Source: Capniomyces stellatus (lineage: Eukaryota > Kickxellomycota > Harpellomycetes > Harpellales > Legeriomycetaceae). From it: a stretch of 64,000 nt of DNA. A model generated the notes under the pieces. The model worked only from the letters and a program-made list of their open reading frames with translations, did not search any database and was not told the origin of the DNA. Position 1 is the first letter of the stretch. Each line of letters starts with the position of its first letter. The translations under genes were made by a program, and so were the position numbers. Positions 55,760-64,000 of this stretch are shown here, in pieces. Location: contig LUVW01000041.1 of assembly GCA_001661515.1 (NCBI GenBank), positions 41,276 to 105,275 of the forward strand, given 5' to 3'.

Positions 55760-56626
55760 TCAGGCAATTAAGGCCAAAATAGCCAATATCATTGCGTTTT
55801 CAGGAATATATTTGTTTACGGTACTTCTAGCTGAACCGCTGCTTTGACTGCTGGACGTTTTCTCAAGCTTGGACTGTTCAAATCTTTCTATCGAGTTAAC
55901 GGGAACATCTTCGTCTGTAGGTGCTGGGGAGACTAATACTTGGGTTGAAGAATTTGACTCTTTTGTGTTGGCCTCATCGACGCTTTGTGCGGACAGTCTA
56001 TCTTCAGTGCTGCTGCGATTGGGTAATGGTTGAATGCTTGATTCTGAAGACAATGTCTTTGTTGATGAGCTTGACAATTTGCTGGCTGATGAGCTTGACA
56101 ATGTGTTGGCTGATGAGCTTGGCAATCTGCTGGCTGATGAGCTAGGTAATGTGCCGGCTGATGAGCTTGACAATTTGCTGGTTGATTTGTTGGATAACGT
56201 ACTAGTTTTTATGCTTGATACTGTGCTGAACAGCTTGCTTGTGGACTTGCTTGATGTTTTGGCGGTTGAAGAATCTGTTGCAGCCAAGCTCGCCTTATCT
56301 GTGTTTAGTATGTTGCTATTGGCTGTCGAGTTTTCAATATTTCCAACAACTGGACTGGTTTGTAGCTTACCTGGAAACAAGTACTTGAAACACCCCACAA
56401 AACAGCTTCCAAACTCAACTGGCCTTTCGTTCAGTATGTCTAGACAGTCGTTATAGCATTTTTTGGCTTCATTTATACCTTCCTTTTCAGGCAAGTCCAC
56501 GTTTAAACATTTGAAAACGCAGTTAGTATTAGATAGATCGCTATTGCACTCCTTTTTAATACACAGTTCCTGGACCGATTCAGAGTTTACAAACCGAATT
56601 AAGGCGAGCGCGTAGATGAGCTTCAT
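55760..56626 (-). CDS. Secreted eight-cysteine protein with Ser-rich stalk, GPI-type (family member 3)
   Basis: 288 residues, single exon, signal peptide KLIYALALIRFVNS. The cysteine domain is C-x4-C-x8-C-x3-C-x16-C-x3-C-x13-C-x3-C, the same spacing as member 2, with Leu after the fourth Cys, Ala-Lys-Lys before the fifth, and Tyr after it. Unlike the other two members it carries a long Ser/Thr/Ala stalk of about 190 residues, including five 8-residue repeats, likely heavily O-glycosylated. It ends in a short hydrophobic tail (AMILAILALIA) that fits GPI attachment. The stalk would lift the cysteine domain away from the wall, as in fungal adhesins; adhesion is inference. Confidence 0.82.
   Translation of the reverse strand: MKLIYALALIRFVNSESVQELCIKKECNSDLSNTNCVFKCLNVDLPEKEGINEAKKCYNDCLDILNERPVEFGSCFVGCFKYLFPGKLQTSPVVGNIENSTANSNILNTDKASLAATDSSTAKTSSKSTSKLFSTVSSIKTSTLSNKSTSKLSSSSAGTLPSSSASRLPSSSANTLSSSSASKLSSSSTKTLSSESSIQPLPNRSSTEDRLSAQSVDEANTKESNSSTQVLVSPAPTDEDVPVNSIERFEQSKLEKTSSSQSSGSARSTVNKYIPENAMILAILALIA
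56061..56180 (-). repeat. 24-bp tandem repeat encoding Ser-rich stalk
   Basis: Five in-frame 24-bp units encode an S-S-S-A/T-x-x-L-P/S repeat in cysteine-rich family member 3. Divergence among units is mostly at third and variable positions. Likely copy-number variable. Confidence 0.92.
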
Positions 56627-58644
56627 TGTATCCCGTTTATGCCGATATGCTTGCTGTCTAGTTTTATTAATACCTTTATATTTATATGTTTTTTTTTATA
56701 ACTTAAATGCTGTAAAATAACTTATAATATGCTGAATTTATTAAATTAAGTTGGTGTGCTAATTTATTTACAAGATAGAAACGAAAAACTCTTCGATATT
56801 ATCCCAGCTCATGACATTTATACATTGGCATCAATACTAAGGTTCCAGATATATTCCACTGTCGCCTACTTGCTTCAATGTCATACAGGCCTCTACTATT
56901 AGGGCTGTGCCTATAAATTCAATGACCTAATTGCACTCCAATATGTTTATGTGCACTATTAAACCGATGAAGAAATATGATATGCATCATTTGATATAAT
57001 TCGAGGTGATATTTTGAATTTAAGCTTGAATAACGAACAATGAGCTTTTATATTGTTTATACATTCAAAATTAATTGTTCAAATTATATATTGCAAAATC
57101 ATTAGTTGTTGGTAAAAAATATTGTTTACTCTATCGCGCTGATTATTTTGTCGCGGAATTCGAATAAGCTGTGGATTTCACACCAGATCCCGTACAAGAG
57201 GAATTAATACAAAGCAATGATTTACATTTGTGGTTTTTCTTTATCATTATGGTTTGATTGTTAGTACCGTACTTGTATGTATAGGATAAAGATGGGCTGT
57301 TGCCTTTGGATTCACTAATCAATTGGCTAGTCAGTTGGTTGGTTATTCAATTAATCCTGCACCTAACAATTTGCTACTGCCGCAATTATTATTTGCGTCT
57401 ACCAAGCTGTGTCTGTAGGCTCTTATTCTTATACTTATAGTGAGTTGAGCCTTTTTTTTATTGAGACAAAAGTCAAACCTTTTGTGTTTAGAGCTGATTA
57501 AAGTATTCTCTTTACCTTTTCTGTTACTTGCATTAAACGCTTGATTTGGTTTTAAACCAGGAACTCAAGTAGCTCTTACCACTCAACAAATGCCAGGGCT
57601 ATTGCTGAAAATAGTTGCGACCATACGCTCCCCCATCCTTTCTCTCTCCCTCCACCTAAAAAAATTTATTCCATGAACACTCGTGTGTGATGGTTGTTGG
57701 ACTGGCTGTGCTGAAATATATGTTGAAGCGGTCGTGACTAAGATGCAATAATTGGCTGTTGTGTCGTGTTAAGATAGCTCTGGAATAGCCAAACAATAGA
57801 AACAAGTCCAAGTGAGTCGATGTAAATACCAGTGGGACTACAATTGAAAGAAATGTAACTGTGTGTGGAATTGTGGGTGGAAATGAAGCAAAGTCAACTA
57901 AAATAATCAACTGCTTGTACCTGCATTAGATAGGCAGTAATTGTTTTTTGTGTTTTGTTTTTTGTTTTTTGTTTTTGTGTTTTGCGTTTCAAGGATATTT
58001 CCAAACTCTTCTAATAAAGCAAAACATAACCTAGTGAGAGTTTAAGGTTTAAAGCCAAACAGCAAAACAGGAATTGCGTCAAAAGGCAATATCTTGCTCT
58101 GGGATAAAAGTGAATTAAAACAGCGTTTAAGGATTGTAATAGCCGTATGTATTTAAATAGTAGACGTTTATTAACGATCAGCAAATTTAATTTAACAGTA
58201 AATATAGATACAAGTATTTTCAAAGTATTCAGGGTAGATGAACGCTGTCCAACTTGAATGAAAACCCGCTTGATGGCAGCATATCGATTTATTGAAGCCG
58301 AATATAGTGCCATACGCAGCACGCAGCACGCAATACGCAATACGCAATACCAAAGCACAGCATAGCACATTACAACACACTATCGTGTTTAACCATATCA
58401 TTATTGCTCGTGGATACATTCTACTGTTTGGGGTATATATGAAGCCTTCTTTTTTCTTTCTTTTACTTATAAATATAAACACATAATTCCCACGCAACAG
58501 CATCTGTATTCAAGAATATTCGGTCGCATAATATATTAACATCATCTTCAATTGTTACAGTAAGAGAAATCTATTAAACTATCAAACAAAGGAATCGAAG
58601 CCAATACATTCGAATTCGATATATCCAAAAAGTATTAACCGGTG
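56627..58644. other. Long divergent intergenic region
   Basis: 2.0 kb upstream of family member 3 (-) and the orphan gene at 58645 (+). AT-rich. It contains TTTTTTGTTTTTTG runs (about 57949-57980) and an ACGCARTACGCA repeat (about 58313-58350). No gene is supported. Confidence 0.5.
58313..58350. repeat. ACGCAGC/ACGCAAT short tandem repeat
   Basis: Five to six copies of a 7- to 8-bp ACGCAGC/ACGCAAT unit in non-coding DNA. It reads as Ile-Ala-Cys frames on both strands, explaining several short chance frames. Confidence 0.75.
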
Positions 58645-59091
58645 ATGTATCTGAAAACATTGATTTATTTATTTATCTCATTTTGTGAAGCCGATGTCCA
58701 GTGCATAGAAAGAGCCGATAAATGGACATACTGTGGTAAAATCAACTACTATAGGGATGTATACAGCGCGTTCTGGGCTGGAAGGTCGGAAAAGAGTTTT
58801 ATATACATCCCTATTTTGGTTATTGATCAGTTGAACGATAGCTATTACAAAATATACAACAATAGTAACTGTGGTGTGTTGGCAGACTTTTCATTCTATA
58901 CAGCTGCAGGCGATTCCACCAAATGGCTGCTCTCAATAGTCGTATCAAAGTCCCAAAAAACTTTTGTTTACATTGCTTCAAAGTACCATATCTACGTTAT
59001 GGTTGATATGCTGAACCAGAAACACACTTACCAAGGAACCATAAACAATTCGCTTGGGACAGTTTCTATAAAAGTTTTGCCATTAATATAA
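58645..59091 (+). CDS. Hypothetical small secreted protein
   Basis: 148 residues from the ATG at 58645. The first about 18 residues (YLKTLIYLFISFCEA) look like a signal peptide. The mature part has three cysteines, is rich in Tyr, Ile and Ser, and alternates in a beta-strand manner (SFIYIPILVI, FVYIASKYHIYVMV, VSIKVLPLI). There is no GPI-type tail. It is followed 0.75 kb later, on the same strand, by another short secreted-type gene (59836). I recognise no family. Confidence 0.6.
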   Translation: MYLKTLIYLFISFCEADVQCIERADKWTYCGKINYYRDVYSAFWAGRSEKSFIYIPILVIDQLNDSYYKIYNNSNCGVLADFSFYTAAGDSTKWLLSIVVSKSQKTFVYIASKYHIYVMVDMLNQKHTYQGTINNSLGTVSIKVLPLI

Positions 59092-59835
59092 GGCACAGTT
59101 TGTGCTAGCTATTAATTTTATATATGTATTATTTGAAAAGTTTGAATGGAATAAAAAAAAAACACATGATAATTGAAATATATTCTGTTTTGATCCCCAG
59201 TTTTCCTTTTTTAGGAGTTGAGGAGGGGGAAGGGTTTAGCTACAGATATTTTCTTTTCTTTTCTTTTCTTTTCTTTTAGTTGAAAACGTTGTTGGTTGTG
59301 ATGTAATAATACATTCAACTCTCTCATGGGTTTAGCCGTCATAATTCAGCTTTTAACCGCGGCTTTGCATTGAAGTGGCGATCTTGAAGGTCGTTTGAAC
59401 AAAAAGGTTAATTATGTTCACTTTCCTGATTTTATTCGGATTTTCAGTAATCCATTATACTAGGTGAAGATTTTTAATTTAGAAGAATTGTTTAAAGACA
59501 TTAATATCATTTCAATAAATTATAACACCGAAAATCACAACCAACACTTGTATTTAAAGCATGACGGTGTATATAGTGGGCGCAAAGATTGGCGCACAGA
59601 CAACCAAGTTTGTAATGCTAAACGTCATGGTCGTTTAAAAAAAAAATACTCAGTAAACGTTTTACTTACTTGTCAGCATACCTAACCAATATTGTTTATT
59701 TAGATGCCAGTATATGGCCACAAGTTCAAGAAATATAGCTATTTACAGTTTTATTTTTTCTTTGCTTGATTTTAAACAACAAAGACAATAGCCATAATTA
59801 AAATCATGATTTGCCCATAAATGTTGTTACAGAAA
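59092..59835. other. Spacer between two orphan genes
   Basis: 744 bp with a TTTTC microsatellite at about 59250-59277. A frame at 59464-59685 is open (Asn/His-rich, about 73 codons) but lacks an ATG; it may be an exon or remnant, or chance. Confidence 0.45.
59250..59277. repeat. TTTTC microsatellite
   Basis: Five to six TTTTC units in non-coding sequence, 160 bp past the stop of the 58645 gene. Confidence 0.9.
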
Positions 59836-60318
59836 ATGTGTAGAATTATAAATGCGTTGCATTTGGCCAAAATTCTGACTACATTGCTTTTGTCAAGCCT
59901 GTATCCGTCGAATGGGGATTACACGTGCAATTACAATCAAACTGGGTAATCGCACCGTCATTCGAATATGTATGATAAGTATATGTATAATTCAATATAG
60001 GTTGGGAAACCTGGTACTTCATTTTAAAAAAAAAAATTTCCTGACCACGCTGTTGCGGAGTGGAATGCTATTTTCTTCGAGTTGGAAGCAGCTAAACAAA
60101 ACAAAATCTCTACAAACCACACTCTCGAATGCAATAGAAAAAGTTGGTTAAGCTGGATGTGTACAGTGGTTCTACACAGATATGCCGACGATGGTTTTGC
60201 TTACATTGAGAACCAAATTGAAGAGTTGAGAGGGTTAATAAATAAGGAGAAAACACTTGCAGGACTGATAAAAAACAACTACGTCGCATTAGCAGTCAAG
60301 GATATCCCAATGTACTAA
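59836..60318 (+). pseudogene. Orphan secreted-type gene, apparently frameshifted in an A11 run
   Basis: Exon 1, 59836-59945, gives a signal-peptide-like start (MCRIINALHLAKILTTLLLSS) and a short Cys-containing segment, ending at GTAATC. A 55-bp intron (59946-60000) ends in AATATAG. Exon 2 (60001-60318) continues in phase for about ten codons into an A11 homopolymer (60026-60036), after which the long open frame is in another register to its stop at 60316. One extra A would give one continuous protein of about 142 residues. The downstream part holds Cys and Trp pairs and a helical stretch (YIENQIEELRGLI). Either a sequencing or assembly length error or a true disrupting deletion. No known family. 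Confidence 0.5.
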
Positions 60319-61471
60319 GAGTAGGCGATTTGATTTTTGGCAGAGGAAATGGGATGGAGGAGGAGGTGGTGGTTGGATTATTATAAAAATTAAAAAAAGT
60401 AGTGTTTAGGATGGTTGAGTTTAAACAAGAAAGTGTGTTATTTCCAGCTGTTAACAGTATATTTTTTTTAGTGGTTATGACCTTATTTGGTTTACTTTAA
60501 CACGGCTTTGCGAGTAAAGAGTAAAAGATAATTCCTGCAAAATAATAAAATAGTGTGTACAATAATACGTAACACGCTTCGATGTCTAATTTGGTGATAC
60601 AAGTGAATAAATAGACGCTGGCGGTTATCCAATACCGAGAGCAAATTGGCGTTGAGAATACAAATTTGATTAAATTAGAGTTTTTTTGTGTTGATAAAAT
60701 AAAAGTAAACATTGGGAGTTGGTAAAGCACCCAATAGTTTATCGGAATTTGTGGGAAAACGGAAAGAAATGAAAGCGGGAAAAAACAAATAGGGAAAAAT
60801 AAATAAATTAGACAATTTAAGACAAAACAAGGACAAATGGTACATAGAGTGAAGAGTAAAAAAAAAAAGAAAAAAACAAAGCGGTATTAAATGGGTTGAA
60901 ATTAATCGAGCTGTTTGGACTAGCAACTTGGAAAATGATTGGTTTGTGGCGGGTGGTTTTTTTTTTTATTCCTTCTTGAAAAAAAAACAAATATCAAGAG
61001 TAAAAAAAAAAGGGAATTTAAAAGAGCAAGTGTAAATAAACTTGTTTTTGTTTTGAAAGCAATGGAACCGAATAGAGATATAGGAAAACAAAATCAATTA
61101 GAGTGTTGTGATAAGCCGAGTATACTAGCTGAATATCATTGTCAAACAGTCAAGACTTAAAGAGTCGAAATCAAATAGCGTTGTATAAATAAACCAGTTG
61201 ATAGTTGTATTGTACTTTGTTTTTTTTTGTTCACAAAAAGAATTCACAAAGTATCGTAATAGCACAGGCTGAAGGCCAAACAAATAAAGAGAGAGTGTGA
61301 GAGAGAAAGAAAGAAATATTTATACAGTGCAATTTCATTACTGGTGGTTAAATTTTGCGTTTTTTTGTTGTTGTTAGAATTCAGGGTTGGAGTAACAGTG
61401 TAAGAGTAAAGCAACAGCAACAGCAATAGTAAAAGAGAAAAGAGAAAAGAGAAAAGAGAAAGAGTGATATA
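60319..61471. other. Purine-rich intergenic region upstream of kinase gene
   Basis: 1.15 kb. From about 60740 the + strand becomes purine-rich with A and G runs and repeated GAGAAAA before the kinase start, much like the region upstream of the SNF2/STH1 gene. No gene is seen. Confidence 0.55.
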
Positions 61472-63847
61472 ATGACGAGAATTGGGCCAGAAGATAGGAG
61501 GAATTTGCTGCTTGAAAGCTTGACTCGAGAAGGAGGGGTTCAAGGAGGTTTGCAAGTTGAGGGTGATGGTAATAAAGGAATTGAGTTGAATTCGGCGATG
61601 GATATCGTGCTAGCAATGGGGCAGGTGGTTGAGGAGGCGGTTGTTAATGGAGAGACAGGATTCGGGCAGTTTATGGATAAATGTAAGTTTAGTTGTATGC
61701 GGGTACAAAGCATAGAAAGAAAGAAAGAAAGAAAGATAGGACAATTGGGAGTGAATTGGATAAACTAGAAGACATAAAGAAAGTAATGCAAATCAATTTA
61801 TAAAAAAACAAATAAATAGATAAAGAGAAAATTGCAGAGACAAGAGCGTACTTGCCGAGTATTGAAGATTTTGAGTTTATCAGTGAGATAGCAGAGGGGC
61901 AGTACGGAAAGGTACATTGAGAAGAAAGAAAAGTAAATGCGATTGGTTTGGTATGTGAAAAGCGTATGTGAGGGGGGAAATTGACTAAAATAGAGAATTT
62001 TTATGGCAAGTAGGTTAGTTTGCAAAAAGGCAGGGTGGACGGGAGGTTGTATGCGGTAAAGAAGGTGGAAAAGAAGAGAATAGAGGCAAGAGTGCGGGTA
62101 AATAAAGAGAGGGAATATTATATAGAACTGTAAATTAGGGGGGTAGGTGGTGGTTGTGAAAAGTAACAGTGACGGATGGTTGTGAATGATAGGCAAGGGA
62201 TTTGTTGGTGGAGAGAGATATATTGGTTGGGGGGATAGGAAACCCGTATATAAGTCAGCTAAAGTACGCGATACAGGGGGAAAAGCATTTGATATATGTA
62301 ATGGAGTACGAGAGTTTGGGGGATCTGTATGGGGAGTTGGAGGAGGCAAAAGACAATGTGTTGGAGGAGGGGGAGGTGAGAGAGTATATGATAGATATGG
62401 TGAATGGGATAAACAGTTTGCATGAGATGGGATATGTGCATCGGGACATTAAGCCAGGAAACTTTTTGGTGAGTAAGGTAAGAGACAGAGGATTGTGGGG
62501 AAAAGATGGGGGAAGGGGGAGGGGGAGGGGGAAGATGCTGAAGCTGTGTGACTTTGGGTCAAGCACGACGATAAACAGGGAGAGGATGGTTGATTTGGAC
62601 TGTTCGGTGGCGGTGGGAACGTGTGATTATATAGCGCCAGAGGTTTTGTTGGCGAACGAAAGAACAGGAATTGGCAAGGAAAGCAAGCAAGGTGGGGGAG
62701 GAGGAGGAGGAGGAGGAGGGAAAGTGGGGAGTAGATATGGGACAGCATGTGATTATTGGAGTTTGGGGGTGGTGATGTACGAGATGCTATTTGGAGAGGC
62801 GTGTTTTTATAGCGAAAGCGTGGCAGAAACGTATATGAAGGTGATGGATTTTAGAAAGTATTTGAAGTTTGGCAATACTAGAGTTAGGGTGTCTAAGGAG
62901 GCAAAAGAACTGATAGCTAGGTGAGCATAAATAATGAAATAAATGAAGAGTGGATTAAATGAAGAGTGGATTAAATGGAATGAAATAAATGGTTAATTAG
63001 GTTTGTGACGGATAGTAAGAGTCGAATTGGGAACGGGGGGGTTGATGAGATTAAGAAGCACGAGTTTTTTAGAGGGGTTGAATGGAGGTACGCGAGGGGA
63101 GAGATGGAAGGTTTGGATAGTAATAGTAATAGTAATAGTAGTAGTGGTAGTAGTAGTAGTGGTAGTGGTGAGGGAACGGGAGGGGGGATGAAGGGAGTAA
63201 AAAGCGTAAAGAGAATTGGGCAGGAACAGCAGGAGAAGGAGCAAGTGGATTCAGCAACGAATAGTGTGGGAAATGGGAGCGAGTATCAGGGAATACCAAA
63301 GTCACTAGACAGTAGACTAAAGTATGTAGGATTTACGTATACACCAAGAACAGAAAGGGAAAAGGAGAATGAGAAGGAAAAGAAGGGGGAGAAAGAGATG
63401 GAGAGGCAGTTGGTAATGGAGCAAAAGATGAGGGAGATGGTGGTAGAACAGAACAAGGAACTGAAGGCAATGTTGGAGAAGGAGAGCAAAACAAGTTCTA
63501 AACTGCAGACATTGGCGTTATTGGTGCAAGAATCGGCACTTTTGGCACAGGAACAGTTGCAGGTGGAGCGGAGTATAGTAGTTGAGCTGAACAAACGAAT
63601 TGAAGAGCTACACGAAAAGATCAACGGGATGGTAGTAGGAGTAGGAGTAGGAGTAGGAGTAGGAGTAGGAGTAGGAGTGGGTAATGGAGGGTTGGGGATG
63701 GTAATGGGAAATAACAGGCCGAGGTCAATAACGATTCAATCATACTCGACGACAACAAAGACAAAAAAAGAAAAAGAAACAAGAAAAAGTATAATTGGGA
63801 ATGAGAGAGAGAGAGAAAGAGAAAGAGAGAGAGAATATATAAATTGA
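61472..63847 (+). CDS. AGC-family protein kinase, DMPK/MRCK/citron-like
   Basis: Five exons: 61472-61682, 61820-61911, 62014-62097, 62193-62920, 63001-63847, in phase, 653 residues. The N-terminal helical part with FMDKYKEKIAETRAYLPSIEDFEF matches the dimerisation and pre-kinase segment of MRCK/ROCK (…FL..…REDFE). Kinase motifs: IAEGQYGKV, where the first Gly of GxGxxG is Ala; YAVKKVEKK; ERDILVGG; YVHRDIKPGNFL near 211; LCDFGSS near 248; VAVGTCDYIAPEVL; CDYWSLGVVMYEMLFGEACFYSESVAETYMKVM, which is diagnostic for DMPK/MRCK. A Gly10 run is inserted between the activation and F-helix segments. C-terminal: a Ser/Asn/Gly repeat, a coiled coil (about 490-560), and a Gly-Val repeat; no CRIB, PH or C1 domain. 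Animal relatives are Cdc42/Rho effectors phosphorylating myosin phosphatase; that role here is inference. Confidence 0.85.
63626..63680 (+). repeat. GGAGTA hexamer repeat (Gly-Val)
   Basis: About eight GTAGGA/GGAGTA units encode alternating Val-Gly near the kinase C-terminus. A second G-rich repeat (GGA)n at about 62694-62720 encodes the Gly run inside the kinase domain. Confidence 0.9.
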
Positions 63848-63882
63848 TTAGATTAATTAATTAAATAAATAGAAAGAAAGAT

Positions 63883-63915
<33 letters not shown>

Positions 63916-63968
63916 TATATATATATAAAGTAAAAAAGGAGAATAATAATAATAATAATAAAAGAGAA

Positions 63969-64000
<32 letters not shown>
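63848..64000. repeat. GATA/TA microsatellite and terminal poly-A
   Basis: After the kinase stop come AGAAAGAT and GATA repeats (about 63872-63915), a short TA run, an AAT repeat (about 63945-63960) and an A homopolymer reaching the window edge (about 63977-64000). It looks like low-complexity sequence at an assembly or window end and not a telomere repeat. Confidence 0.85.

Noticed and set aside
63977..64000. Terminal poly-A considered as a poly-A tail of a retroelement or a telomere
   Set aside because: No reverse transcriptase or target-site duplication nearby and no G-rich telomere unit; most likely a low-complexity window or contig end.

Overview
The window is nuclear DNA of a fungus. 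It is AT-rich and carries spliced genes with short GT-AG introns of roughly 55 to 300 bp. Two genes encode myosin-motor chitin synthases, an architecture known only from fungi, and others encode a Met10-type sulfite reductase, a mitochondrial succinyl-CoA ligase, a SNF2/STH1 remodeler and mitoribosomal protein mL41. A DMPK/MRCK-like kinase and several orphan secreted proteins would fit an early-diverging lineage (for example Zoopagomycota), but that placement is a guess. I saw no tRNA, rRNA, CRISPR array or transposon.

Layout. 0.35-6.2 kb (-): myosin-chitin synthase 1. 9.7-15.3 kb (+): nine-exon WDR59/Mtc5 subunit of the SEA/GATOR2 complex. 15.7-17.3 kb (-): succinyl-CoA ligase beta, four exons. 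19.3-20.0 kb (+): omega-like glutathione transferase. 20.5-22.4 kb (-): EXS-domain Erd1-like membrane protein. 24.6-27.3 kb (+): MET10. 27.7-29.4 kb (-): cystinosin/Ers1. 30.5-32.1 kb (-): probable Rec114-like meiotic protein. 33.8 and 34.9 kb: two convergent cysteine-rich secreted proteins. 37.6-38.4 kb (+): mL41. 39.6 kb (+): orphan secreted protein. 40.5-42.3 kb (+): TOE1-like nuclease. 43.5-48.6 kb (+): SNF2/STH1 ATPase. 49.0-55.3 kb (+): myosin-chitin synthase 2. 55.8-56.6 kb (-): third cysteine-rich secreted protein. 58.6-60.3 kb (+): two orphan secreted-type genes, one with a homopolymer frameshift. 61.5-63.8 kb (+): DMPK/MRCK-like kinase.

The housekeeping genes are not an operon and do not form one pathway. 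Two themes recur. One is the cell surface: two chitin synthases, three members of an apparently undescribed eight-cysteine GPI-type family, and further secreted orphans. The other is sulfur and redox: MET10, cystinosin and a cysteine-type GST. Introns cluster at the 5' ends of WDR59, TOE1, SNF2 and the kinase gene. Exon joins given below were worked out by hand from reading frame, phase and protein-family continuity. Every multi-exon model closes in frame except the 59.8 kb gene.
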